A stretch of 64,000 nucleotides of DNA, taken from the NCBI RefSeq assembly GCF_003688625.1, contig NZ_RCWY01000001.1, positions 620,001-684,000 of the forward strand. Direction: 5' to 3'. The notes beneath the pieces were generated by a model. That model searched no databases. It was not told the DNA's origin and worked only from the letters and a program-made list of their open reading frames with translations. Below are positions 10,060-19,199 of the stretch, one piece after another. The DNA is from Sphingomonas sp. PP-CE-3A-406 (GTDB taxonomy: Bacteria > Pseudomonadota > Alphaproteobacteria > Sphingomonadales > Sphingomonadaceae). A program made the position numbers and the translations under genes. How positions within the stretch are numbered: position 1 is the first letter of the stretch; each line of letters starts with the position of its first letter.

Positions 10060-10725
10060 ATGGTTTCCCACGCGGCACTACAGATCGGGACGTCGAATGC
10101 GTGGGACGCGCTCGTCCGCCTGGGCGAGGCCGACGGCAGCGCCGCGCACCCGCACATGCGCCGCCTCGTCCTCGGGACGCCGGTGCAGCGCACGCTCTCC
10201 GACGCGATCCACGCATTGTGCGCGATCCACGGCGACCATCCGGGCATGATCGCCGATGTCCTGACGCAGGCAGCGCAGCCGCCAGCGACCGAATGGCTCG
10301 CCGCCGCCGCGGTCGGATTTGCCGAGGAACGCGCCTATCTCGCGCAACTCACAGCAGCGGTCGGCCCGTTGCCGTCGACGCCGGGCCAGGCCCTGACCGA
10401 AACCGCGCTCGTCAACGAACGCCACGCGCTCGAAATGCTGGCTCGGTCCGAACGGCGTGGCTGTGCCACCGGAGCCGCCGCCGCGCTGGTCTACGACTGG
10501 GCCGCGATCCGCGGTGTCCTCGATGCTGCGGCGGAACGGTTCTCGGTCGCCGTGCCCGCGACCGGCTTCCCCCACGAGTCCGTCACGGCTGCGACGATCG
10601 CCGAACTCGGTGCAGCGCCCGGTTGCGATCGCGCGATCCTGTTCGGCGCGCAGCAATTGTTCGCGCAGCATCGCGGCCTGTGGTCGCTGCTCGAAGCCCG
10701 CGCGAGCGCCCGCGGCGATCTGTAA
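10060..10725 (+). CDS. hypothetical protein, sphingomonad-type (possibly DUF6975)
   Basis: A 221-aa alanine-rich, mostly helical protein without signal peptide or membrane segment. Recognisable conserved-looking pieces are HPHMRRLVLGTPVQRTLSDAIHALCAIHGDHPGM, PLPSTPGQALTETAL and FGAQQLFAQHRGLWSLLEARA. I associate this layout with a sphingomonad family of unknown function (possibly DUF6975) but cannot confirm it. The ATG at 10060 has a weak GGAG four bases upstream, and the frame stays open further upstream. It precedes the MoxR ATPase gene by 67 bp on the same strand. Confidence 0.65.
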   Translation: MVSHAALQIGTSNAWDALVRLGEADGSAAHPHMRRLVLGTPVQRTLSDAIHALCAIHGDHPGMIADVLTQAAQPPATEWLAAAAVGFAEERAYLAQLTAAVGPLPSTPGQALTETALVNERHALEMLARSERRGCATGAAAALVYDWAAIRGVLDAAAERFSVAVPATGFPHESVTAATIAELGAAPGCDRAILFGAQQLFAQHRGLWSLLEARASARGDL

Positions 10726-10792
10726 CGCGCTTGCGCTGAAGACCGCTTCCCCTCTATCCATACCGGGTATTCAGAACCGGACGGGACATCGC

Positions 10793-11647
10793 ATGAAGCG
10801 CTTCGAGGGCACCCAGAGCTACGTCGCGACCGACGATTTGAAAGTCGCGGTCAACGCCGCCGTGACGCTGCGCCGCCCGCTGCTGATCAAGGGCGAACCC
10901 GGCACCGGCAAGACCGTGCTCGCCTACGAGATCGCCAAGGCGCTCGGCGCGCCGCTTATCGAGTGGAACATCAAGTCGACCACCAAGGCGCAGCAGGGCC
11001 TCTACGAATACGACGCGGTCGCCCGCCTGCGCGACGGCCAACTCGGCGACGCGCGCGTCCACGACATCGGCAACTATATCCGCAAGGGCAAATTATGGGA
11101 GGCGTTCACCCAGCCCGCGCCGCCCGTCCTGCTGATCGACGAGATCGACAAGGCTGATATCGAGTTCCCGAACGACCTGTTGCAGGAACTCGATCGGATG
11201 GAATTCCACGTCTACGAGACGAAGGAAACCGTGCGCGCGGTCGAGCGCCCGATCGTCATCATCACCAGCAACAACGAGAAGGAACTGCCCGACGCGTTCC
11301 TGCGCCGGTGCTTCTTCCACTATATCAAGTTCCCCGACCGCCAGACGATGCAGGCGATCGTCGACGTGCATTTCCCCGGCATCCAGAAGATCCTCGTGAG
11401 CAAGGCGATGGACCTGTTCTACGATGTCCGCGACGTGCCGGGGCTGAAGAAGAAGCCCTCGACCAGCGAACTGCTCGACTGGCTCAAGCTGCTCCTTCAC
11501 GAGGACATGCCGCTCGACATCCTCCAGAACCGCGACCCGACCAAGGCGATCCCGCCCTTGCACGGCGCGCTGCTCAAGAACGAACAGGACGTCATGCTGT
11601 TCGAACGTCTGGCGTTCATGGCGAAGCGGCAGAAGAACCAGGGGTAA
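10793..11647 (+). CDS. MoxR-family AAA ATPase
   Basis: A 284-aa AAA+ ATPase of the MoxR group. The Walker A motif is GEPGTGKT (34-41), Walker B is VLLIDEIDKA (112-121), sensor 1 lies in IIITSNNEKELPDAF, and the arginine finger is in FLRRCFF. MoxR ATPases act with vWA-domain proteins as chaperones for metalloenzyme assembly or envelope stress. The matching CoxE-like vWA gene is downstream at 14427, but two unrelated genes lie between them. The chosen start ATG 10793 is where the family similarity begins. Confidence 0.92.
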   Translation: MKRFEGTQSYVATDDLKVAVNAAVTLRRPLLIKGEPGTGKTVLAYEIAKALGAPLIEWNIKSTTKAQQGLYEYDAVARLRDGQLGDARVHDIGNYIRKGKLWEAFTQPAPPVLLIDEIDKADIEFPNDLLQELDRMEFHVYETKETVRAVERPIVIITSNNEKELPDAFLRRCFFHYIKFPDRQTMQAIVDVHFPGIQKILVSKAMDLFYDVRDVPGLKKKPSTSELLDWLKLLLHEDMPLDILQNRDPTKAIPPLHGALLKNEQDVMLFERLAFMAKRQKNQG

Positions 11648-11754
11648 GCGTTTCGCGACGGGCGCACGCCGACCCGACCGAAAAGCGCGGCAGGACCATG
11701 CGTTAACCAAAGCCGGCAACCGACCAGTCACTCGGTGCTTTGTACACCAGCGGC

Positions 11755-12321
11755 ATGAAGCGACTCCCCCGAACGCTCCTCAGCCTCGTCATCGCCGCCG
11801 CAGCGGCGACCGGCGGCCATGCCACGTCGTTGCTGAATTACGTCGGCGAGTGCGTCCCCTTCGCGCGTGCTGCGTCGGGTATCCAGATCTACGGCAACGC
11901 CTGGACCTGGTGGGAGCAGGCGGACGGCAAATACGAACGCACGCACAAGCCCAAGGAAGGCGCGGTGATCGTCTTCGCCAAGACCGCGCGCCTGCCGATG
12001 GGCCATGTCGCGGTCGTCAGCCGCGTCGTCGAGAAGCGCGTCGTGATGCTCACCCACGCCAACTGGTCGCGCCAGAACGGCGAGCGGGGACATGCCGAGC
12101 AGGACGTCACGCTGTTCGACGTCTCGCCGCGCAACGACTGGAGCGACGTGAAGGTCTGGTACAAGGACGTCGACGGCCTCGGCGGCGGGGTCTACCCGGT
12201 CTATGGCTTCATCTACGGCCACACGCACGCCGCGTCCGAACTCACCAGCCGCAACCCCGATTATGTCGGTGCGCTGATCGACGCCTACGTTCCGGTCAGC
12301 GGCAAGCCGATCGCGCGGTAA
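11755..12321 (+). CDS. secreted CHAP-domain amidase/peptidase
   Basis: A 188-aa protein with an N-terminal signal peptide (about 1-23, ending GGHA) followed by a CHAP domain. The catalytic Cys33 is in YVGECVPFAR, His84 in MGHVAVVSR, and the polar third residue is probably Asn103 in HANWS. CHAP domains usually cut amide bonds in peptidoglycan or glutathionylspermidine, so a periplasmic cell-wall role is likely. The start at ATG 11755 puts the signal peptide at the very N terminus; an upstream TTG at 11740 is less likely. Confidence 0.88.
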   Translation: MKRLPRTLLSLVIAAAAATGGHATSLLNYVGECVPFARAASGIQIYGNAWTWWEQADGKYERTHKPKEGAVIVFAKTARLPMGHVAVVSRVVEKRVVMLTHANWSRQNGERGHAEQDVTLFDVSPRNDWSDVKVWYKDVDGLGGGVYPVYGFIYGHTHAASELTSRNPDYVGALIDAYVPVSGKPIAR

Positions 12322-12351
12322 CGCTCGGCCGGTCGTCCTGACCACCACCGG

Positions 12352-12427
12352 CATCCTGACGAAAGTCAGGACCCAGAGCCAAGACCCGCGCCGCCCGTAA
12401 CCCTGGGTCCTGACTTTCGTCAGGATG
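12352..12427. repeat. perfect 25-bp inverted repeat
   Basis: The arm starting CATCCTGACGAAAGTCAGGA (12352-12376) and its exact reverse complement (12403-12427) enclose a 26-base loop. Each arm is itself partly self-complementary (CCTGACGAAAGTCAGG). It lies in the gap between the CHAP gene and the hydrolase gene. No T-run follows, so it is more likely a dispersed palindromic element than an intrinsic terminator. Confidence 0.8.
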
Positions 12428-12500
12428 ACTGCGCGAGTAGAGTTGCCGTTAGCCCAAGAACCGTGCCACCTGCGTCTTCGACAAGACGGTGAGGATAACG

Positions 12501-14414
12501 ATGCGGTTCAAGGCTCTTACGACGATCACGCTGGCCCTGCTCGCCACGTCGGCACCGTCCGCGATATCCGCACAGAAAGAAAAGGCACCGCAGCCCGGTG
12601 GCGACATCCCGACCAAGTTCATCCCCGCCAACGCGAGCTTCGATTTCGACCGGCGCGAAGTCGACATTAAGATGCGCGACGGCGTCACGCTCCACGCGGT
12701 GATCGTCCAGCGCAAGGGCCTCACCGACGCCCCCATTCTTCTCCAGCGCACGCCCTACAACGCCGAGAGCAGCGCCAGTCGGTCGTCGAGTTCCAGCGGC
12801 GCGATGAACCTGCGCGCGTCGGATGCGATGTTCTTCGACGCCGGCTATATCCGCGTGTTCGAGGACGTCCGCGGCAAGAACGGCTCGAACGGCGCCTACA
12901 TCAACGAACGTCCGCTGATCGGCCCGCTCAACAAGACGAAAGTCGATCACTCGACCGACGCCTACGACACGATCGACTGGCTCGTGAAGAACCTCAAGAA
13001 CTCGAACGGCCGCGTCGGTATCATCGGCACTAGCTATGACGGCATGATGGCGGCGATGGCGCTGGTGAACCCGCACCCCGCGCTGAAGGCCGCCGTCCCG
13101 ATGAACCCGGTCATCAACACGTGGAAGGGCGACGACGACTTCCACGGCGGCGCCTTCCGCCAGGTCGGTTACGACTATTACTACAGCCAGGACGCGGCCA
13201 AGGGCGAAGCCGGCGACCTGTGGCGCAATGCGTACGACGATTACGACACGTTCCTGCGCGCCGGATCCGCCAGCGATTTCGTGAAGAGCCGCGGCCTCGC
13301 GCAGCTCCCGTTCGTCCAGCGCATGCACGATCACCCGGCGTACGACGCGTTCTGGCAGGGCCAGGCGCTCGAGACGATCCTGCCCAAGCAGCCACAGACG
13401 GTGCAGACGCTCTGGGTCGCCAGCCAATGGGACCAGGAGGACATCTACGGCGCGGTCGCGGCGTACGAGGCGGTGTCGAAAGTCGACCCCAACCACGTCA
13501 ACCACCTCGCGCTAGGCCCCTGGGCGCATGGCGGCGCGAACGGTGACGGCTCGACGCTCGGCGCGATCCGCTTCGATGCCGACACCGCGCTGTGGTTCCG
13601 CAAGAACGTCCTGCTCCCGTTCCTCGACGGCGCGTTGAAGACCGGCGCGACGCCGCCCGCGCTCGCCCCCGTCACCGCGTTCCAGACCGGCACGAACCAG
13701 TGGCAGACGCTCGCCGGCTGGCCGAACGCGTCCGCCACGCAGAAACTCTACTTCCAGCCCGCGAGCGGCCTCGGCGCCACCGCCCCCGCGCAGGACGGCC
13801 ACGACGACTACATCTCCGACCCCGCCAAGCCGATCCCCTACCGCCTCCGCCCGATCCGCCCGACCTACGCGACCGGCTCGACCTGGCGGCAATGGCTCGT
13901 CGACGATCAGCGCCCCTTCTCCGACCGCACCGACGTCCTGACCTACCAGACGCCGCCACTCACCAGCCCGGTCGCGATCGCCGGCGCGCCCGTCGCGGAC
14001 CTGATCGCCAGCACCACCGGCACCGACGGCGATTTCGTGGTGAAGCTGATCGACGTCTACCCCGCCGAATATTCCGACAAGCCCGAGATGGGCGGCTACC
14101 AGCTCGCCGTCTCGATGGACATCTTGCGCGGCCGCTACCGCGACGGGTTCGACAAACCGACCCCGATCGTCGCCGGCCAGCCGACGCATTTCCGCGTCGT
14201 GCTCCCCAACGCCAACCACGTCTTCCTCCCCGGCCACCGCATCATGGTGCAGGTCCAGTCGAGCTGGTTCCCGCTCTACGACCGCAACCCGCAGACCTAC
14301 GTCCCCAACATCTTCGACGCGAAGCCCGCCGACTACCGCAAGGCCACGATCAGCGTCTTCCACTCGGCCGCGCAACCCAGCGCGATCGAACTGCCGATCG
14401 CGGCTACCAAGTGA
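12501..14414 (+). CDS. exported CocE/NonD (X-Pro peptidase S15-like) hydrolase
   Basis: A 637-aa protein with a signal peptide (about 1-24) and the two-domain structure of CocE, glutaryl-7-ACA acylase and alpha-amino acid ester hydrolases. The N-terminal alpha/beta domain carries the nucleophile Ser178 in GIIGTSYDG, an acidic residue in ASQWDQED, and a His in LGPWAHGG. The C-terminal jelly-roll domain (from about 430) ends with LPGHRIMVQVQSSWFPLYDRNPQ, typical of the family. It probably hydrolyses peptide or ester bonds in the periplasm. The ATG at 12501 follows GAGGA by six bases. It lies between the moxR and vWA genes. Confidence 0.92.
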   Translation: MRFKALTTITLALLATSAPSAISAQKEKAPQPGGDIPTKFIPANASFDFDRREVDIKMRDGVTLHAVIVQRKGLTDAPILLQRTPYNAESSASRSSSSSGAMNLRASDAMFFDAGYIRVFEDVRGKNGSNGAYINERPLIGPLNKTKVDHSTDAYDTIDWLVKNLKNSNGRVGIIGTSYDGMMAAMALVNPHPALKAAVPMNPVINTWKGDDDFHGGAFRQVGYDYYYSQDAAKGEAGDLWRNAYDDYDTFLRAGSASDFVKSRGLAQLPFVQRMHDHPAYDAFWQGQALETILPKQPQTVQTLWVASQWDQEDIYGAVAAYEAVSKVDPNHVNHLALGPWAHGGANGDGSTLGAIRFDADTALWFRKNVLLPFLDGALKTGATPPALAPVTAFQTGTNQWQTLAGWPNASATQKLYFQPASGLGATAPAQDGHDDYISDPAKPIPYRLRPIRPTYATGSTWRQWLVDDQRPFSDRTDVLTYQTPPLTSPVAIAGAPVADLIASTTGTDGDFVVKLIDVYPAEYSDKPEMGGYQLAVSMDILRGRYRDGFDKPTPIVAGQPTHFRVVLPNANHVFLPGHRIMVQVQSSWFPLYDRNPQTYVPNIFDAKPADYRKATISVFHSAAQPSAIELPIAATK

Positions 14415-14426
14415 GGACGTGACCCC

Positions 14427-15605
14427 ATGTTCCTGAACTTCCTCGACGAACTCCGCAGCGCCGGCATCCCCGCCAGCCTCAAGGAGCACCTCATCCTGCT
14501 CGAGGCGCTCGACGCCGAGGTGATCGAGCGGACGCCCGAGGATTTCTACTACCTCTCCCGCGCGGTGTACGTGAAGGACGAGGGGCTGCTCGACAAGTTC
14601 GATCAGGTCTTCGCCAAGGTCTTCCGCGGCCTCGCCACAAGCTACGGCACGGCCCCCGGCGAAGTCCCCGAGGACTGGCTGAAAGCGGTCGCCGAGAAGT
14701 TCCTGACCCCCGAGGAGATGGCGGCGATCAAGTCGCTCGGCTCGTGGGACGAGATCATGGAGACGCTCAAGAAACGCCTGGAGGAGCAGAAGGAACGCCA
14801 CCAGGGCGGCAATAAATGGGTCGGCACCGGCGGCACGAGCCCGTATGGCAACGGCGGCTACAACCCCGAAGGCGTCCGCATCGGCGGCGAGAGCACGCAC
14901 AAGCGCGCGCTGAAAGTCTGGGACCAGCGCGAGTTCCGTAACCTCGACAACACCAAGGAACTCGGCACCCGCAACATCAAGGTGGCACTCCGCCGCCTGC
15001 GCCGCTTCGCGCGGGACGGCGCCGCCGACGAACTCGACATCGACGGCACGATCGCCGGCACCGCGCGGCAGGGCTATCTCGATATCGTCATGCGCGCCGA
15101 ACGCCGCAATGCGGTGAAACTGCTGCTGTTCCTCGACGTCGGCGGCTCGATGGACCCGTTCGTCAAGCTCTGCGAGGAACTGTTCTCCGCCGCGACCACC
15201 GAGTTCAAGAACCTCGAATTCTTCTACTTCCACAATTGCCCGTACGAGGGCGTGTGGAAGGACAACACGCGACGCTTCGCCGAGCGCACGCCGATGTGGG
15301 ACCTGCTCCACAAATACGGCCACGACTACAAGCTGATCTTCGTCGGCGACGCGTCGATGAGCCCGTACGAGATCACGCATCCCGGCGGCTCGGTCGAGCA
15401 TTTCAACGAGGAACCGGGCGCGGTGTGGATGCAGCGGCTGACCAACACCTATCCGGCGGCGGCATGGCTGAACCCGGTGCCCGAGGCGCAATGGGGATAC
15501 TCGCAATCGGTGCGCATCATCCGTGAACTGATGACCGACCGGATGTACCCGCTGAGCCTCGCCGGGCTCGACGACGCGATGCGTGAGCTGACCCGTAAGC
15601 GGTGA
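14427..15605 (+). CDS. CoxE-like vWA-domain protein
   Basis: A 392-aa cytoplasmic protein with a C-terminal von Willebrand A-like domain. The metal-ion site reads D237-V-G-G-S241 in place of DxSxS, so the first Ser is Gly; this variant is common in the CoxE/YehP group. The N-terminal part (LRSAGIPASLKEHLILLEAL, YYLSRAVYVKDEGLLDKFDQVF) is typical of CoxE partners of MoxR ATPases. It probably works with the ATPase at 10793 in protein or metalloenzyme maturation. It starts 12 bases after the hydrolase gene, behind GAGGACG. Confidence 0.9.
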   Translation: MFLNFLDELRSAGIPASLKEHLILLEALDAEVIERTPEDFYYLSRAVYVKDEGLLDKFDQVFAKVFRGLATSYGTAPGEVPEDWLKAVAEKFLTPEEMAAIKSLGSWDEIMETLKKRLEEQKERHQGGNKWVGTGGTSPYGNGGYNPEGVRIGGESTHKRALKVWDQREFRNLDNTKELGTRNIKVALRRLRRFARDGAADELDIDGTIAGTARQGYLDIVMRAERRNAVKLLLFLDVGGSMDPFVKLCEELFSAATTEFKNLEFFYFHNCPYEGVWKDNTRRFAERTPMWDLLHKYGHDYKLIFVGDASMSPYEITHPGGSVEHFNEEPGAVWMQRLTNTYPAAAWLNPVPEAQWGYSQSVRIIRELMTDRMYPLSLAGLDDAMRELTRKR

Positions 15606-15634
15606 GTTTGGCGCGGTAAGCGGCGAACTGTAAC

Positions 15635-15659
15635 GGAACCGTCACGGTGGCGATCGGTT
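15635..15659 (+). promoter_or_regulatory. EcfG-type general stress promoter (near consensus)
   Basis: GGAAC at 15635-15639 and GGTT at 15656-15659 are separated by 16 bases. The consensus for the alphaproteobacterial general stress sigma factor EcfG is GGAAC-N16/17-CGTT, so there is one difference in the -10 element. It lies 36 bp upstream of the small Lys-rich membrane protein gene, a kind of gene often in that regulon. Confidence 0.55.
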
Positions 15660-15694
15660 TATCGGGCATCATCCCTTACCGAAGGACAAGCCCT

Positions 15695-16021
15695 ATGTCG
15701 TCGATCCCCAACTCCGCCATGCCGCACGCCAAGGTCCATCACGACGACGACCACAAGCCGAAGCCCGACGCGAAGAAGACCGCGGCGACCAGCGACTGGG
15801 TCGAGGACGCGACCGATGCGGCCAAGGCCGGCCTCGCGACGGCGACGGATGCGGTGAAGTCGCACCCGAAGACCGCGATCGCGGTTGGCGCGACGGTGAT
15901 CGCGGGTATTGCAGCGGCGATCGCAGCGCCTGCGCTACGCGCCAAGGATGCGGCGGAGAAGAAGACGCCGCCAAAGAAGCCCGAGCCGAAGAAGCCGGCA
16001 AAGGCGAAGAAGCCGCACTGA
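15695..16021 (+). CDS. small Lys-rich single-pass membrane protein, stress-associated type
   Basis: A 108-aa protein. The N terminus is hydrophilic with HDDDHKPKPDAKK; an amphipathic segment WVEDATDAAKAGLATATDAV leads to one hydrophobic segment (about 62-82). The tail is very rich in Lys and Pro (KKTPPKKPEPKKPAKAKK). The helix-plus-TM part resembles the C terminus of ElaB/YqjD (DUF883) proteins, though the match is only general. ATG 15695 follows GAAGGA by eight bases. A near-consensus EcfG promoter upstream suggests general stress control. Confidence 0.7.
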   Translation: MSSIPNSAMPHAKVHHDDDHKPKPDAKKTAATSDWVEDATDAAKAGLATATDAVKSHPKTAIAVGATVIAGIAAAIAAPALRAKDAAEKKTPPKKPEPKKPAKAKKPH

Positions 16022-16047
16022 TACAGAGCTGCCGCCCCCACCCTCCT

Positions 16048-16155
16048 AACCACCCCGGCGAAGGCCGGGGCCCAATTGGGGGACGTCGCTAGCTGAGCGC
16101 GCGCTTCGTTACTGCAACCTTTCCAATTGGGCCCCGGCCTCCGCCGGGGTGGTAG
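16048..16155. repeat. palindromic repeat, CCCCGGCGAAGGCCGGGG family
   Basis: Same family as 3863-3968 and 27440-27538. The left arm is CACCCCGGCGAAGGCCGGGG followed by CCCAATTGGG, and the right arm is the reverse complement with one change. The loop is about 45 bases. Confidence 0.8.
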
Positions 16156-16215
16156 AAGGCTAAGTGCGGTTACCGTGGAGCGGGTGCGAGCAACGCGAGC
16201 GCCACCCTCATCCCC

Positions 16216-16272
16216 TTGTTCTCCCGCGAAGGCGGGAGCCCAGTCTGGGCTCCCGCCTTCGCGGGAGAACAA
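16216..16272. repeat. perfect 27-bp inverted repeat with 3-base loop
   Basis: The left arm (16216-16242) and right arm (16246-16272) are exact reverse complements around GTC; the core is CTCCCGCGAAGGCGGGAG. It resembles the 3992 family. With the previous repeat it fills the 289-bp convergent gap before anmK. It could halt transcription from both sides, but there is no clear T-run. Confidence 0.8.
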
Positions 16273-16310
16273 CCTTACTGGTCACACGGGACAAGCGTAA
16301 GCCAGCCCCC

Positions 16311-17453
16311 TCAAACCCGATCCACAACCCCACCAGGCATCGCCACCGGCACCCCAGTCGTCCCCGGAAAACTAATCGCCAGCCCCTGCAGCGTCCGAAC
16401 CGCCATATACGCAAACCCCTCGGCCTCCAGCGCATCGCCGTTCCACCCGAGCACATCGGTAGGCTCCACCACCAACCCGGTCCGCTCCGCAATCATCGCC
16501 AGCATAGTCGGATTATGCCGCCCACCCCCCGCGACCAGCAACCGAACAGGCCGAGCCGGCAAATGTCGCAAAGCCTCAGCCACGGTAGCCGCCGTAAACG
16601 CAGTCAAAGTCGCGGCCCCATCAGCCGCCGACAACCCCCGAGCCGGCTGGATCGTAAAGTCATTGCGATCCAAAGACTTAGGCGGGAGCGCATCGAAAAA
16701 CGGATGGTCGAGCATCGCCGTCAGCACCGTCTCGTCGACCCGCCCGGACGCCGCCAACGCCCCCCCGGCATCGTACCGGGCACCAGTCTCCGCCTCGACC
16801 CAGCTATCGATCAACCCGTTCGCCGGCCCCGTATCGAACGCTGCCAGCCCGTCGCGGTCCGTCATCTGCGCCCGCTCCGGCGACATCTCGCGCGAATCGT
16901 GCACGTCCCGCCCGCCGGGAATGAAGGTGATGTTCCCCACCCCGCCAAGGTTCAGCACCGCGACCGGACCCTCGAGCCCCGCCGCCAAAGCCGCATGATA
17001 GACCGGCAGCAACGGCGCCCCCTGCCCGCCAGCCGCGACATCTGCAGACCGAAAGTCCGACACCGTCGTGATCCCGGTAGCCCGCGCGACCGCCGCCCCG
17101 TCGCCGATCTGCCACGTCCAGCGCCGATCCGGCCGATGCGCGATCGTCTGCCCGTGAAAGCCGATCACATCGACCTCCGCCGCCGCAACCCCCGCATCCG
17201 CCAACAACTTGTGCACCGCAAACACATGCGCCCGTGTAATCAGGTCCCCAGCAGCGACGACCGGCGGACTGGCGCGCGGCTTGTCGAACGTCAGCGCCAT
17301 CCGCGTGGCCTCCGCCAGTTGCGCCCGCGCCGCATCCGAATACGGCTCGCCACGAAACGCGATCGGCCGCACGAACGCCTCGCCGTCGGTCTCGATCAAC
17401 GCCGCGTCGATCCCGTCGAGCGACGTCCCCGACATCAGTCCAATCGCCAGCAT
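16311..17453 (-). CDS. anmK: anhydro-N-acetylmuramic acid kinase
   Basis: A 380-aa kinase that opens and phosphorylates anhydro-MurNAc to MurNAc-6-P in cell-wall recycling. The ATP-binding loop MSGTSLDGID is near residue 7, DVIGFHGQT and VSDFRSADVAAGGQGAPL are the sugar-site segments, and NLGGVGNITF and FDTGPANGLID complete the family signature. The start at 17453 is set by the family N terminus MLAIGLMSGTSLDG and by a strong GGAAGGAA just upstream. It is divergent from rimO with 94 bp between the starts. Confidence 0.96.
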   Translation of the reverse strand: MLAIGLMSGTSLDGIDAALIETDGEAFVRPIAFRGEPYSDAARAQLAEATRMALTFDKPRASPPVVAAGDLITRAHVFAVHKLLADAGVAAAEVDVIGFHGQTIAHRPDRRWTWQIGDGAAVARATGITTVSDFRSADVAAGGQGAPLLPVYHAALAAGLEGPVAVLNLGGVGNITFIPGGRDVHDSREMSPERAQMTDRDGLAAFDTGPANGLIDSWVEAETGARYDAGGALAASGRVDETVLTAMLDHPFFDALPPKSLDRNDFTIQPARGLSAADGAATLTAFTAATVAEALRHLPARPVRLLVAGGGRHNPTMLAMIAERTGLVVEPTDVLGWNGDALEAEGFAYMAVRTLQGLAISFPGTTGVPVAMPGGVVDRV

Positions 17454-17547
17454 ATCGGTTCCTTCCCGCGCAATCCGCCCACCCATGCAGGATGCATTTT
17501 CCGCCGCCTAGAAAAAACCGAACTTTGCGCCTATGTGCGCGGGCTTC

Positions 17548-18900
17548 ATGGCAACAACACTCCCCTCCCCGCCGAAGATCGGCATGGTCTCGCTCGGCTG
17601 TCCGAAGAACCTCGTCGACAGCGAACGGATTCTCACGCAGCTCCGCGGCGACGGCTACCAGATGTCGCCCGATTATGCCGGCGCCGACATCGTCCTCGTC
17701 AACACCTGCGGCTTCCTCGACTCCGCCAAGGAGGAGAGCCTCGAGGCGATCGGCGAGGCGATCGCCGAGAACGGCCGCGTCATCGTCACCGGTTGCATGG
17801 GCAAGGAAGCCGACGCGATCCGCGCGCGTTTCCCGCAGGTCCTCGCGATCACCGGCGCGCACGAATACGAGCAGGTCGTCGGCGCGGTCCACGAGGCCGC
17901 CCCGATGCCGCCGTCGGCGTTCCTCAACCTGATCCCCGACGCCGGCCTGAAGCTGACCCCGCGCCACTACAGCTACCTGAAGATCTCGGAAGGCTGCAAC
18001 CACCGCTGCTCGTTCTGCATCATCCCGAGCTTGCGCGGCGATCTCGTCAGCCGCCGCCCCGACGCGATCCTGCGCGAGGCGGAGAAGCTGGTCGAAGCCG
18101 GCACCAAGGAACTGCTGGTCATCAGCCAGGACACGTCGGCGTACGGCGTCGACCTCCGCCACGCCAGCTGGCCGGTGAAGACCGGTGGCCCGATGTCGCG
18201 GAACGAAGCCCGCGAGGTCCGCGCGCACATGACCGACCTCTCGCGTGAACTCGGCAGAATCGCGCCGTGGGTGCGCCTCCACTACGTCTACCCGTATCCG
18301 CACGTCGACCACGTCATCCCGCTGATGGCGGAAGGCCTCGTGCTGCCGTATCTCGACATCCCGTTCCAGCACGCCGCGCCATCGGTGCTGCGCCGGATGA
18401 AGCGCCCCGGCAACGATGCGAAAGTGCTCCAGCGCATCCACAACTGGCGGACGATCGCACCCGACATCACGATCCGCTCGACCTTCGTCGTCGGCTTCCC
18501 CGGCGAGACCGAAGAGGATTTCCAGTATCTGCTCGACTGGCTCGACGAGGCTCAGCTCGACCGCGTCGGCGCGTTCCGCTTCGAGCCGGTCGAGGGCGCT
18601 GCGGCGAACCTGCTGCCCGATCATGTGCCCGAAGAGCTCAAGGAAGAGCGCTACGCCCGCATCATGGAGAAGACCGCGGCAATCTCCGCGGCCAAGCTGC
18701 AGGCCAAGATCGGCCGCACGCTCGACGTGATCATCGATGCGGTCGACGAAGAAGGCGCCACTGGCCGCTCACAGGCGGATGCACCTGAGATCGACGGCGA
18801 AGTCTTCCTCCGCGACGCCGGCCACCTGACGGTCGGTGACATCGTCCCGGTCACGATCGAAGACGCCGACGATCACGACCTTTACGGCGTCCCCGCTTAA
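17548..18900 (+). CDS. rimO: ribosomal protein uS12 methylthiotransferase
   Basis: A 450-aa radical-SAM enzyme that methylthiolates an Asp of ribosomal protein S12. The N-terminal UPF0004 domain holds the auxiliary cluster ligands Cys18 (LGCPKN), Cys54 (VNTCGF) and Cys83 (VTGCMG). The radical SAM motif is Cys150-x3-Cys154-x2-Cys157 ([10 protein letters not shown]), and a TRAM domain ends the protein. RimO rather than MiaB is indicated by [19 protein letters not shown] and [19 protein letters not shown]. An ATG five codons upstream (17533) is an alternative start; neither has a strong ribosome binding site. Confidence 0.96.
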   Translation: MATTLPSPPKIGMVSLGCPKNLVDSERILTQLRGDGYQMSPDYAGADIVLVNTCGFLDSAKEESLEAIGEAIAENGRVIVTGCMGKEADAIRARFPQVLAITGAHEYEQVVGAVHEAAPMPPSAFLNLIPDAGLKLTPRHYSYLKISEGCNHRCSFCIIPSLRGDLVSRRPDAILREAEKLVEAGTKELLVISQDTSAYGVDLRHASWPVKTGGPMSRNEAREVRAHMTDLSRELGRIAPWVRLHYVYPYPHVDHVIPLMAEGLVLPYLDIPFQHAAPSVLRRMKRPGNDAKVLQRIHNWRTIAPDITIRSTFVVGFPGETEEDFQYLLDWLDEAQLDRVGAFRFEPVEGAAANLLPDHVPEELKEERYARIMEKTAAISAAKLQAKIGRTLDVIIDAVDEEGATGRSQADAPEIDGEVFLRDAGHLTVGDIVPVTIEDADDHDLYGVPA

Positions 18901-18906
18901 ATCCCT

Positions 18907-19003
18907 CCGTCACCCCGGACTTGCTCCGGGGTCCACCGTTCCGCAAACTCGATAGCATCCGTTACGCGGAACGGTGGATGCCGGAACAAGCCCGGCATGA
19001 CGG
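18907..19003. repeat. palindromic repeat, CGTCACCCCGGACTTGCTCCGG family
   Basis: The left arm starts CCGTCACCCCGGACTTGCTC, with GGGGTCCACCGTTCCGC following. The right arm is a diverged reverse complement ending GCCCGGCATGACGG. A second copy is at 22098-22194. It lies between the convergent rimO and small membrane peptide genes. Confidence 0.8.
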
Positions 19004-19008
19004 AAAAG

Positions 19009-19155
19009 TCAGACGACGTTGCGACCGGTGAACAGCTTGATCAGAACGACGATGACCGCGATCACCAGCAGGATGTGGATCAGCCCGCCTGCAACATGGA
19101 AGGCAAACCCTGCCAGCCAGAGGATCAGCAGGATGACGGCGATGGTGTACAGCAT
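19009..19155 (-). CDS. Lmo0937-family small membrane protein
   Basis: A 48-aa protein that is almost all two hydrophobic segments, starting MLYTIAVILLILWLAGFAFHVAGG and ending VLIKLFTGR. This is the layout of the Lmo0937 family (DUF5670), whose role is unknown. ATG 19155 follows AGGGGA by about nine bases. A perfect EcfG promoter (GGAAC-N17-CGTT) lies about 45-70 bp upstream, so it is very probably a member of the general stress regulon. Confidence 0.85.
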   Translation of the reverse strand: MLYTIAVILLILWLAGFAFHVAGGLIHILLVIAVIVVLIKLFTGRNVV

Positions 19156-19199
19156 GGTTGTGTCCCCTAAGGCGTGAAAGGCTCCCGGCCCCGCGATGA

